Below, one piece after another: positions 42,550 through 50,585 of a DNA stretch of 64,000 nucleotides. This DNA comes from Oscillospiraceae bacterium (GTDB taxonomy: Bacteria; Bacillota; Clostridia; Oscillospirales; Oscillospiraceae): the NCBI GenBank assembly GCA_015067725.1, contig SVLX01000005.1, positions 1 through 64,000 of the forward strand, read 5' to 3'. The notes under the pieces were generated by a model. The model had not been told where the DNA came from. It saw nothing but the letters and a program-made list of their open reading frames with translations, and did not search any database. Position numbers and translations under genes: made by a program. The number at the start of each line of letters is the position of its first letter. The first letter of the stretch is position 1.

Positions 42550-42588
42550 AGCAGACCCGGATCACCCCAAAGGCAATCCGGATCTGCT
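42550..42588 (-). terminator. Terminator of the carbohydrate-type ABC operon
   Basis: AGCAGACCCGGAT pairs (one mismatch) with ATCCGGATCTGCT; on the minus strand TTTTTGTTT follows. A second perfect hairpin CCTCCGCAAAA / TTTTGCGGAGG lies at 42609-42634, closer to the stop codon. Confidence 0.8.
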
Positions 42589-42663
42589 TCACCGGTTATT
42601 CTTCCATGACCTCCGCAAAAGCGTTTTGCGGAGGCAAAGGGAGCGATACCCGGCTATTTTGGC

Positions 42664-43527
42664 TTACGGTGCTTGCCCGCCGGTCACCGCCCCCTCCTCC
42701 AGATGCTTTTTGCCCCAGAGGAACAGGAGCAGACAGGGCAGCAGATAAATGACCGCCGCCGCGAAAGACAGCCCGAAGCTGTCCCGGTTCATGGCGCTGA
42801 GGTATTGGGACAGAGGCAATTTCTCCTGGGTTTCCAGCAAAACCATGGGTTGCTCCACCATGGCCCAGTTGTCAAAGAAGGTAATGAGGCCAATGGTCAC
42901 CAGAATCCCCTTGCACTGGGGCAGGCAGATTTTGGTGAAAATGGTCCATTCCCCTGCCCCGTCCAGTTGGGCGGCCTCAATGCACTGCTTCGGGATGCGC
43001 CGCAGGTACTTGGTCAGGAGGAATATGCCAAAGGGCGAGAAAATCCCCGGCAACCAGATGGCCCATGGGGTGTCAAAAATGCCCAGCCACTTGCTGACCA
43101 AATAATTGGGCACCAGCGCCGCCTGATAGGGAAGCAGCATCAGCACCGTATAGAGGAAAAAGAGCCACCTGCCCAATCTTCCCGGATACCGGCTGAACCC
43201 ATAGGCAGCCAGAGCGGTCACCGCAAGCTGGAATACGGTTATGGGCAGGGTATAAATCAGGGAATTCCTCAGCATGGGAAGCAGGGGCGAGTCTTCCGCG
43301 AACAATTCCCGGTAATGCGCCCCGGTGAAGCTATCCGGCAGGAGGGTGGGGACAATGGTCCGGTCCATGTAGGTTTTGGTTCGGTCGCCCAGAGCAGTGC
43401 CGTAGCGGTCCAGAATTTCATCCTCCGGCATGAAAGAGCCCGCCACCGTCACCGCCAGCGGATAGAGGAACAACAGCGCCAGCACCAGCAGTACCGGCAG
43501 CCAGAGGTAGCCTTTCTTTTTCTTCAT
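42664..43527 (-). CDS. ABC sugar-type permease 2 (MalG/UgpE family)
   Basis: Product of 287 aa, six membrane helices. The EAA loop reads CIEAAQLDGAGEWTIFTKICLPQCKG, and LPYQAALVPNYLVSKWLGIFDTPWAIWLPGIFSPFGIFLL is typical of carbohydrate permeases. Compared with most MalG proteins there is a longer N-terminal periplasmic loop (about 30-80). Overlaps the first permease gene by 4 bp. The imported solute is not known; no glycosidase is adjacent. Confidence 0.88.
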   Translation of the reverse strand: MKKKKGYLWLPVLLVLALLFLYPLAVTVAGSFMPEDEILDRYGTALGDRTKTYMDRTIVPTLLPDSFTGAHYRELFAEDSPLLPMLRNSLIYTLPITVFQLAVTALAAYGFSRYPGRLGRWLFFLYTVLMLLPYQAALVPNYLVSKWLGIFDTPWAIWLPGIFSPFGIFLLTKYLRRIPKQCIEAAQLDGAGEWTIFTKICLPQCKGILVTIGLITFFDNWAMVEQPMVLLETQEKLPLSQYLSAMNRDSFGLSFAAAVIYLLPCLLLFLWGKKHLEEGAVTGGQAP

Positions 43528-44411
43528 GCGCCAACCACCTGCCCCTCAACCCGCTTCTCCCACCGGAAGAAGACATACACAATACCCACCGTCACCGCCG
43601 TCAGCAGGACTGCGGCTGTGCAGAGTTTCTGATAGTCCATGGTCTGGAAGGTATTGTACATGAAGTGCTGCAGCATATACATGGTGCTGTGGGGGTAGCT
43701 CCCGGCCAGCAACCAGACCTCCCGGAAGATTTTCAGGGCAGAGATAAAGCTGAGGATGGTCACAAAGAGGGTGGATGGCCCTAAATAGGGGAGCTTCACG
43801 GCGCAGAATTTCTGCCATGGGGTTGCGCCGTCCAGCTCCGCCATATCGGTCAGCTCCCGGGGAACGGAGGCCAGACCGGAGGTAAACAGGAGGATATTAT
43901 AGCCCAGATTCTTCCACAGGTACAGGATTAGCACCATGACCCGGCTCCAGCCTGTGGCGAAGAAGTCCGCGGTGTTTAACCCCAGCGCCTGAAGAAGGGC
44001 ATTGATGAGGCCATTGTTGTGAAAAATGATCTGCCACACCAGCACCACCGAAGCGGCAGGCACGACCAGCGGCGACAACAAAGCAGAGCGCAGGAATCCC
44101 TCCATGGGCAACCGCCGCTCCAGCACCAGCGCCAAAGCCAGGCTCAGCACCACCGCCAAGGGCACCGTAATGAGGCACAACAGCGCCGTATTCTTCGCCG
44201 CCAACCGGAAGGCATAATTATTCAGCAATGCGGCATAGTTCTGCAGTCCCACAAATTCCCCGTTGACCGGTCTGGATTGCAGGGAATAGTAGAAGACCAC
44301 CAGCAGGGGCAGAAGATAGAACACCAGCACCCCTACCAGACTGGGTATCAGAAACAGCGCCGTTTTCCGGCGCTGTCTCAGGATTGTGGTTGGTTTTTTG
44401 GCCTGTTTCAT
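43524..44411 (-). CDS. ABC sugar-type permease 1 (MalF/UgpA family)
   Basis: Product of 295 aa. RRKTALFLIPSLVGVLVFYLLPLLVVFYYSL is the conserved first helix of UgpA/MsmF proteins, and the EAA loop is ELTDMAELDGATPWQKFCAVKLPYLGP. The start at 44411 is supported by GAGGAAGTG. It sits 10 bp after the binding-protein gene. Confidence 0.88.
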   Translation of the reverse strand: MKQAKKPTTILRQRRKTALFLIPSLVGVLVFYLLPLLVVFYYSLQSRPVNGEFVGLQNYAALLNNYAFRLAAKNTALLCLITVPLAVVLSLALALVLERRLPMEGFLRSALLSPLVVPAASVVLVWQIIFHNNGLINALLQALGLNTADFFATGWSRVMVLILYLWKNLGYNILLFTSGLASVPRELTDMAELDGATPWQKFCAVKLPYLGPSTLFVTILSFISALKIFREVWLLAGSYPHSTMYMLQHFMYNTFQTMDYQKLCTAAVLLTAVTVGIVYVFFRWEKRVEGQVVGA

Positions 44412-44421
44412 GGTCACTTCC

Positions 44422-46539
44422 TCAGCCCTGTTCCGCCAGCAGGATGGATACCCGCTCCTGAATTCGCCGGGCACATTCTTCCTTCGTCATGTCTCCGGCA
44501 AAATACCCCTGGGCTTCTTCTTTGATGACCCGCCAAACATCAGCGCCACTGCCCACATAGCGGTTGGCGTTTTCCAGCAGGGAGAGATATTCCTCCCGCA
44601 GAGCGTTGGCGCGGTCGGTGTCCAGATAGGAATAGGCATCCTTCAAATACTGGTCGGTGATGTCCCGATAGATGGAGAAACCACGGTCAATTGGATCCCG
44701 ATGGAAGAACATAGCATCTTCATGGGTTTCCTCTGCGAAAATCCAGTTCAGGAAGTCTCCGCAGGCTTCTTCCGCAGGAGAACCGGCAGTTACCGCCAGA
44801 ACAAAGTCACTTTCCAAAAGCAAGCTGCTGTTCTTCCCAATGGGGAAGGGGAACACATCTGCGGCCATGCTTTCAGAATAGGCCGGGGTTGCTGTGCCCT
44901 TGATTTCGTACTGCAAATCAAGGCTACTCAGGCTGTCTGCGTCATTTAGTTGGAAATACGGACTAAAGAGTGGCTTGATTCCATCGTCGCTATGTTGGGT
45001 CGACTGGAAGTCCTTGGCATACCGGTTGCAGTGCTCCAGAACCCACAGGAAGGTTTCCGCCTGAAAATCGCAAGTTCCTGCCTCAAAATCCACCCAATTG
45101 GGCAGACCATGCCACAGGAAGTAATTCAGGGCAACATCCCGGTACTGTACCTGATAAAAAGACTGGGACTCCAGAGAATCCAGACACTGCTGCAGTTCCT
45201 CCAAATCCCGGAAACTGCCGCCGTACCGCTCCAGCACAGATGCCGGCAAAGCCATAGCCAGCAGGCGGATATCCGTGGGCAGGAAGTAAACCGCATCCTC
45301 CACCGTACCCGCCTGAACCACGCCGCCAAACAGCTCGCCACTACGCAAAACATCAGGAATCAGTTCGTCCAGCGGTTGCAGAATCCCCCGGGCGGCATAG
45401 CGGCGAAGGGTATGGGGGTCACTGCTGACCAGCAAATCCACCTCGCCGGACAGCAGAGCCAGATTCAGGTCAGCGAGGGTTTCATAGACCTTGATTTCCA
45501 GCCGGTGCTCGCCATCCTCCCGGTTGTACAGGGCGGCTTTTTTCGAGAAGCTGTGGAGATCATAGGGATAGAGGGCCACCCGGATGGTGGTGGTATCCTG
45601 AGTAGCCTCATCCTTACCGGGGGTCAGGACGGTGAGGGCATTGCTGTCCACCACCAGAATCCGGCCATCGGGCAGAGGGGTAATGGTCTGCAGACAGCTC
45701 AGGTCCACGCCATAGTAATTCAGATCACCAATGGATTCCACATTCCTGCCATCGGTGCGGTAGAGTTCATTTTTCAGCATGAAATAGCCGTAAGTACCGT
45801 CGGTGGAGAGGTTATAAGGCGATTCGGTGAAGCCCTCCAGAATGATTGGCTCGCCCAGTTCGCCTTTGTTCAGCGGGAACAGGCGGATATCCTGAAGTAT
45901 CCAGCGGTCTATATCCTCAGTGGCGTGTTCCCGAACGGAGACCAGATAGTTTTGACCGGCGAGGGTCCAGAAGCCCAAATTGCGATACTGTTCTTCCTGC
46001 GGGGGTGTGGGGAGGCCGATGGCTTCACCATTGTAATGTGCCGGCTCCAGCCTCCAGAGCCACTGGGTATATACCCCATCACCATCCACGAGGATTTGAT
46101 AGTCGCAATAGTAATCGCCCGGAATCTCGCAAACAATGGTATCGTTTTTCCAGACACAATGGGTTCCTCTGGATATGGTTCTGATGGTATATAAATCATT
46201 GCCTGCAGTTGCCGCGCCATAGTAGTAGTCGTTTGACAACAAATCCCATGGTGCTTCCTGCGTGAAGCTGTTATCCAACGGACGGGAACCAGTGTGGGAG
46301 AACAGGAGATAGCCGTCTTCCCAAGGAACAATGGTGCGGAGCTCAGCTTCATCGTAGCTGTAGGTTTTAGAAAAATAGTGCAACTCCGGTGCAGTGTTCT
46401 GGTTGAGCGCAATCTTTTCGCCGGGAGTATGCTCAACTGCGTCCCCGTGCAAATTGTCAGAGCAACCCGCAAATATTGTAACACAAATCAGCACAATGGC
46501 AAGCAGTCTTCTAATCTGAATATGCTCGTGTTTTGTCAT
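44422..46539 (-). CDS. Large solute-binding lipoprotein with N-terminal sensor-like domain
   Basis: Product of 705 aa. The lipobox is IFAGC (Cys about 26). The N-terminal roughly 290 residues are rich in repeated aromatic strand segments (WEDGYLLFSHTGS, YYGAATAGNDLYTI, YGYFMLKNELYRTDG, LPDGRILVVDSNAL), suggesting a beta-propeller. From about 310, TTIRVALYPYDLHSFSKKAALYNRE onward follows the extracellular solute-binding fold of sugar importers (FNREHPEVEV-like region, GEVDLLVSSD, YFLPTDIRLLAMALPASVL). Normal binding proteins are about 430 aa, so this is a fused or extended form. AAGGAG lies 6 nt before the ATG at 46539. Confidence 0.8.
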   Translation of the reverse strand: MTKHEHIQIRRLLAIVLICVTIFAGCSDNLHGDAVEHTPGEKIALNQNTAPELHYFSKTYSYDEAELRTIVPWEDGYLLFSHTGSRPLDNSFTQEAPWDLLSNDYYYGAATAGNDLYTIRTISRGTHCVWKNDTIVCEIPGDYYCDYQILVDGDGVYTQWLWRLEPAHYNGEAIGLPTPPQEEQYRNLGFWTLAGQNYLVSVREHATEDIDRWILQDIRLFPLNKGELGEPIILEGFTESPYNLSTDGTYGYFMLKNELYRTDGRNVESIGDLNYYGVDLSCLQTITPLPDGRILVVDSNALTVLTPGKDEATQDTTTIRVALYPYDLHSFSKKAALYNREDGEHRLEIKVYETLADLNLALLSGEVDLLVSSDPHTLRRYAARGILQPLDELIPDVLRSGELFGGVVQAGTVEDAVYFLPTDIRLLAMALPASVLERYGGSFRDLEELQQCLDSLESQSFYQVQYRDVALNYFLWHGLPNWVDFEAGTCDFQAETFLWVLEHCNRYAKDFQSTQHSDDGIKPLFSPYFQLNDADSLSSLDLQYEIKGTATPAYSESMAADVFPFPIGKNSSLLLESDFVLAVTAGSPAEEACGDFLNWIFAEETHEDAMFFHRDPIDRGFSIYRDITDQYLKDAYSYLDTDRANALREEYLSLLENANRYVGSGADVWRVIKEEAQGYFAGDMTKEECARRIQERVSILLAEQG

Positions 46540-46592
46540 ATCAATCTCCTTAAGAAACACTTATACAAACCGTCCGAGCATTTCCCTTGTCT

Positions 46593-47099
46593 TTACACAT
46601 AATGGACAAACTGCGTGGAGACATAACCATATGTCCCTTCCATTCCTGTTGAGCGCACCATGACGTGGTAGAATTCACCCAGGGTGCCGAGAACCTCAAC
46701 ATATGTACCATACGGAAGGATACCCAATGATTCACAGTCCACAGTTGCTAATGCTCGTAAATGCACACCAGCTTGCGTTGTAACAACATAGCAAGCATTG
46801 GATGGACAAACCAAATCCGCACGTACCCAGCCCCAGCCATTGCTCACGGTCAGGTCAATCCACCGCTCTTGGCTATAGACATAAGCTGAAGATGAGTGGT
46901 CACTGTAGGCAATATGCCCATGGGGAAGCGAGGCGATGATTCTATAGTCGGTGGATGTACCCGCCCGGACATTGCAGGCATAGGTCGTGGTAAACTGGTA
47001 ATCCGAGTAATTGGGCCGGTCACCAGAAGCACCGACGTTGACAACAGAAGCAACCAAAAGAAGGGTTGCCAGCATAAAGGACCAGATTTTTCTTTTCAT
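46593..47099 (-). CDS. Secreted protein with two bacterial SH3 domains
   Basis: Product of 168 aa. The signal peptide (MKRKIWSFMLATLLLVASVV..GASG) is followed by SH3b 1 (about 38-100, ACNVRAGTSTDYRIIASLPHG ... WGWVRADLV) and SH3b 2 (about 105-168, GVHLRALATVDCESLGILPYGTYVEVLG ... YGYVSTQFV). These bind cell-wall peptides. GGAGGAAA precedes the ATG. It ends 53 bp ahead of the solute-binding gene, so it may be the first gene of that ABC operon. Confidence 0.85.
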   Translation of the reverse strand: MKRKIWSFMLATLLLVASVVNVGASGDRPNYSDYQFTTTYACNVRAGTSTDYRIIASLPHGHIAYSDHSSSAYVYSQERWIDLTVSNGWGWVRADLVCPSNACYVVTTQAGVHLRALATVDCESLGILPYGTYVEVLGTLGEFYHVMVRSTGMEGTYGYVSTQFVHYV

Positions 47100-47302
47100 G
47101 ATATTTCCTCCATTCATCATGTGGTGTAAGGTGGATGAACGAACCTGACCGCTTGCTTGCATGAAATACACTTTCACAACAACCAATCAGCCAGAAAATG
47201 CCAACTGCATTCAAAACACCGTAAGTATCCGATACAGTTGGTCATCAGCAAGTGTCCCTATACCCACATAAGCCCCACCCTCCTTTCTCAACTGTACCTG
47301 TC

Positions 47303-47339
47303 TCAGAATATTTTGCGAATGTAGCGAAATATATTCTGA
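47303..47339 (-). promoter_or_regulatory. Inverted repeat in the leader of the SH3-protein gene
   Basis: TCAGAATAT-TTTGCG and GCGAAATATATTCTGA form a nearly perfect 15-16 bp hairpin with a 6-7 nt loop. It lies about 25-60 nt downstream of the predicted transcription start and 200 bp before the start codon. Could be an RNA structure or an operator. Confidence 0.5.
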
Positions 47340-47370
47340 AACCAGTAAAAGCCGATACTTAACTAAATAT

Positions 47371-47399
47371 AGATTACCAAAAACCTACAGCTTTGTCAA
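47371..47399 (-). promoter_or_regulatory. Sigma-A promoter of the SH3-protein/ABC operon
   Basis: On the minus strand TTGACA (47399-47394), a 17-bp spacer and TAATCT (47376-47371). Predicts a 5' leader of about 265 nt. The divergent gap 47100-47553 is AT-rich and otherwise empty. Confidence 0.7.
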
Positions 47400-47490
47400 T
47401 AGTATTTTTCCAGATTTTAGAAAAAACCAGAAAGAAACTGAATTGCGCATATTGATCTCCCCCATTGTGGTGAAATCATCCAAACCAAAC

Positions 47491-47519
47491 TTGACACCGA
47501 CCCGGAATCCTGCTATGCT
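47491..47519 (+). promoter_or_regulatory. Sigma-A promoter of the YibE/F-like gene
   Basis: Perfect TTGACA (47491-47496), a 17-bp spacer and TATGCT (47514-47519), about 35 bp ahead of the start codon. Confidence 0.8.
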
Positions 47520-47553
47520 AATTCCAAAACCACTAGCCCCACAGGAGGTCACC

Positions 47554-48729
47554 ATGAAACCATCCACCGCCCTTACCCCCCGTCCGGTTAAAGCCCGGCT
47601 GATGTCCGGTCTGTCTTTCTTGTTGATTCTCGCCATCCTCGCCGGACTCTACCTCTATGGTCACCGCACCCCGGCGGGCGAAGCGGTCTCCCCCAGCGAA
47701 TATGCCGAATACGAAAACGGCACTGTCACCGAAATTCTCTCCGACTCCTGCCAGCCCGACCCGGTGGCAGAGGGGGCATACCGGGGCGAGCAGACGCTGT
47801 TGGTGGAAATGAAAACCGGCCAGTACGCCGGGGAAACCCTGCTGGTGACCAATGCGGTTGGCCCCATCTACAGCCAGCGGGCAGAAGTGGGGCAGAGCCT
47901 GACCCTCATCGTCTCCACCTACGAAAACGGCGACCACCGGGCAACAGTATATGAATACAACCGCAGTACCGCCATTTATATCCTCATGGGTCTGTTCATA
48001 CTGGTGACCATTCTGGTGGGCGGGAAGACCGGTCTGCGCTCCATTCTGGGGCTAATCTTGACGGTGGCGGCACTGCTTTTGGTGCTGATTCCGCTACTGA
48101 TGAAGGGCTGGAATACCATCATCACCACCTTTTTGATTTGCGCGCTGGTGACGGCGGCTTGCTTTGTGATTCTGGGCGGCGTGGACAGGAAGATGGTCTG
48201 CGCCTGTCTGGGGACACTCTGCGGCATGGCCCTTTCCATGGTCTTTGGTCTTCTGGCACAGCATCTGGTGAAGATTGACGGACTGCGGGCCAGTGATGCC
48301 GAGGCTCTGCTTCAGCTCCGGCAGACCGGTACGCCTCTGGGCATCCGGGGACTGCTGGTGGCGGGGGTCATCATCTCGGCACAGGGCGCAGTCATGGATG
48401 TGGCCATGTCCATTTCCTCTGCCCTCAGCGAATTAAAGGCCGTAGACCCCACCCTGACCGGGAGAGACCTGTGGCGCTCCGGCATGAATATTGGCCGGGA
48501 TATGGTTGGCACCATGACCAACACCCTGATTCTGGCTTTTTTGGGCAGTGGGTTTGTGCTGATTCTCTATCTCTGGTCTCTGGGGCTGGGGTATCATCAG
48601 TTCATGTCCTCCAGCTATATGGGCATTGAGGTAGTCAGCGGCATTTCCAGTGCCATTGGCGTGATTCTGGCTGTCCCCATGACCTGCATTTTGGGTGCAT
48701 GGATGTTCGGCGGCAAGGCGGTGAAGTGA
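47554..48729 (+). CDS. YibE/F family membrane protein
   Basis: Product of 391 aa. An N-terminal anchor and a small extracellular domain (about 40-135) precede seven or eight membrane helices. GGKTGLRSILGLILTVAALLLVLIPLLMKGWN, SAQGAVMDVAMSISSALSEL and GMNIGRDMVGTMTNTLILAFLGS are the signature blocks of YibE/F, here in one chain (some bacteria have two genes). Transport function is suspected but not proved. ACAGGAGG precedes the ATG. Followed after 1 bp by remB. Confidence 0.88.
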   Translation: MKPSTALTPRPVKARLMSGLSFLLILAILAGLYLYGHRTPAGEAVSPSEYAEYENGTVTEILSDSCQPDPVAEGAYRGEQTLLVEMKTGQYAGETLLVTNAVGPIYSQRAEVGQSLTLIVSTYENGDHRATVYEYNRSTAIYILMGLFILVTILVGGKTGLRSILGLILTVAALLLVLIPLLMKGWNTIITTFLICALVTAACFVILGGVDRKMVCACLGTLCGMALSMVFGLLAQHLVKIDGLRASDAEALLQLRQTGTPLGIRGLLVAGVIISAQGAVMDVAMSISSALSELKAVDPTLTGRDLWRSGMNIGRDMVGTMTNTLILAFLGSGFVLILYLWSLGLGYHQFMSSSYMGIEVVSGISSAIGVILAVPMTCILGAWMFGGKAVK

Positions 48730-48730
48730 G

Positions 48731-48997
48731 ATGTATTTACCCATTGGCGGCGATATGGCCGTAAGAACTTCTTCCATCATTGGCATCTTTGATTTGGACA
48801 ACACCACCATCTCCAGGCACACCCGGAAATTCCTGGAGCTGGCCGAGCGGGAGGGGCAAGTGGTCAGTGTAGCAGAGGACTTGCCCAAAGCCTTCATCCT
48901 GACCGCAGAATACGGCATCCCCAGAGTATACCTGACCCAGCTCAGCGCCGCCACACTGGAAAAGCGGCTGGAAAGCGAAGGGCTGCGCCAGTTATGA
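48731..48997 (+). CDS. remB: RemB-like extracellular-matrix regulator (DUF370)
   Basis: Product of 88 aa. MYLPIGGDMAVRTSSIIGIFDLDNTTISRHTRKFLELAEREGQVVSVAEDLPKAFIL in pieces is a near-complete DUF370/RemB(YaaB) domain, a DNA-binding regulator of matrix genes in Bacillus. B. subtilis yaaB lies beside recF; here it follows the YibE/F gene. The last codons (CAG TTA TGA) coincide exactly with the first unit of repeat family B, so the repeat supplies the stop codon. Confidence 0.88.
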   Translation: MYLPIGGDMAVRTSSIIGIFDLDNTTISRHTRKFLELAEREGQVVSVAEDLPKAFILTAEYGIPRVYLTQLSAATLEKRLESEGLRQL

Positions 48998-49236
48998 TGC
49001 CTTTGGCTCAGGGCTTCGCCAGTTATGATGCCTTTGGCAGTTATGATGCTTCGCAGTTATGGTGCTTCGCAGTTATGATTCCCCTGCGGGGAAGTGATAT
49101 TTAGGGGAGGCTGCCCTCGACGTCCCTATCCCTCCGCAACCACCAACCCCCACCAAATCCGCAATCTGCTCGTTAATAGTCGTAGGGGCGGGTCATGACC
49201 CGCCCGCTGGCAGAACCTTTCCGCAACCAAAAGCCT
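48989..49236 (+). repeat. Interspersed repeat family B, copy 2
   Basis: Begins within the remB 3' end with cagttatgatgcctttgg units (one interrupted), then the CCCCTGCGGGG hairpin, ttaggggaggctgccctcga and GGGGCGGGTCATGACCCGCCC. Same order as copies at 20.7 and 61.8 kb. Confidence 0.9.
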
Positions 49237-49237
49237 C

Positions 49238-49420
49238 CCGGCGAATCCGCAAAACCTCCCCAGCCAATGCCTCCCTCACAAGAGGGAGGTGCCGAAGGCA
49301 GAGGGAGTTGCAGCAGAACCCACCAGCAACCACCGACTTCCGGCGAATCCGCACCACCTACCCCAAAAACCTTGGCTCTCCCTTTGGGAGAGCTGTCGAG
49401 CGAAGCGAGACTGAGAGGGC
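49238..49420 (-). repeat. Interspersed repeat family A, copy 5 (diverged, inverted)
   Basis: Carries two gcgaatccgca boxes, GAGGGAGGTGCCGAAGGCAG and TCTCCCTTTGGGAGAGC with gcgaagcgagactgagaggg. It abuts repeat B directly. The gap 48998-49603 contains no gene. Confidence 0.8.
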
Positions 49421-49603
49421 GCAGTAGCACCTGCCAGAAAGCAGAAACCTACTGGCGAATCCGCACCCAACCACCAAGCGCATCAAGGAGACCTTTGCGG
49501 TTTATCCAGAATTTCCGCTCTTCGAAGTAACTAAACATAAAACAAACCTATTCCGCAGGGTTTCTGCAACACCCCCAGAACGCAACAACAAAGGAGAACC
49601 TCC

Positions 49604-50389
49604 ATGACCAAAATTGTATTTTTTGATGTAGACGGCACACTGGTCTCTCTCAACGCCCGGCAGGCCAGTGATGCCACCTGCAGTGCCATCCGCCAGCTCC
49701 GGGCCCGAGGGATTCCGGTCTATATTGCCACCGGGCGGGACATTTTCGAGCTGATGGACGAGCATCTGCTCGACGGCGTGGGCTATGACGGTCTGCTGAC
49801 CAACAATGGGCAGACCGCCTATGATGCCCGGGGAAACCTGCTTTTTGACTATCCCATCGACCCCCGGGAGGTACAGGCCCTGGTGGACTGGGCAGAGGGC
49901 AAAGGTCTGTCCTGCTGGCTGGCTACGGACAAATCCAATATCCTCAGCCGCATCACCCCGGAGGTCTACCCCGCCATGGCCTCCATCCACACCAAATTGC
50001 CCCCGGTGGGCGACATCCATCAGGCCGCCCGGGAGCGGGTCTATAAAATCGTCCTGTTCCTCTCCCCGGAAGAAATGAACGATGCCATGCGCCATGTCCC
50101 CAGCGGTCGCTGTACCCAGTGGTTCAGCCGAGGATTTGACATCATCGCCGGGTCTGGGGGTAAGGCTGTTGCGGTGCAAAAGGTACTAAGCAATCTGGGC
50201 CTCACCGCGGCAGAAGCCATGGCCTTTGGCGACGGCGACAACGACATGGAGATGCTGCGTCTGGTGGGCACCGGAGTCGCCATGGGCAATGCGCCGGATA
50301 AGGTCAAGACGGCGGCGGATTATGTGACCGGCCATGTGGATGAAGATGGGCTGGCTGAGGCTTTGCGGCATTTTGGGTTGATTCGCTGA
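49604..50389 (+). CDS. HAD-superfamily sugar-phosphatase (Cof type)
   Basis: Product of 261 aa. Motif I is FFDVDGTLVSLN (nucleophile Asp), motif II ATGRDIFEL, motif III a Lys around GGKAVAVQKVL, motif IV FGDGDNDMEML. The large cap between about 80 and 185 is the Cof/YidA C2 type. Such enzymes dephosphorylate sugar phosphates or flavin/PLP-type metabolites; substrate unknown. AAAGGAG precedes the ATG. Confidence 0.92.
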   Translation: MTKIVFFDVDGTLVSLNARQASDATCSAIRQLRARGIPVYIATGRDIFELMDEHLLDGVGYDGLLTNNGQTAYDARGNLLFDYPIDPREVQALVDWAEGKGLSCWLATDKSNILSRITPEVYPAMASIHTKLPPVGDIHQAARERVYKIVLFLSPEEMNDAMRHVPSGRCTQWFSRGFDIIAGSGGKAVAVQKVLSNLGLTAAEAMAFGDGDNDMEMLRLVGTGVAMGNAPDKVKTAADYVTGHVDEDGLAEALRHFGLIR

Positions 50390-50501
50390 ACCGCAGTCAA
50401 ATACAGACCGGTATACCGCCCTACCTTCCGGAGAACCTCCTCCCCCACCCCAAATTCCCCTCTCTCCACCGTAGAGAATGCTCTACAATCCTCATTTTCC
50501 C

Positions 50502-50530
50502 TTGTTCCGGGCGGCAAAATGTGGTATAAT
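50502..50530 (+). promoter_or_regulatory. Sigma-A promoter of the esterase-acyltransferase operon
   Basis: TTGTTC (50502-50507), a 17-bp spacer and perfect TATAAT (50525-50530), 55 bp ahead of the start codon. Confidence 0.8.
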
Positions 50531-50585
50531 CCACTTGCCGTCCGGTTTTTCCGTTCGGCATATCCCCGGAAGAAAGGGCAATGGG

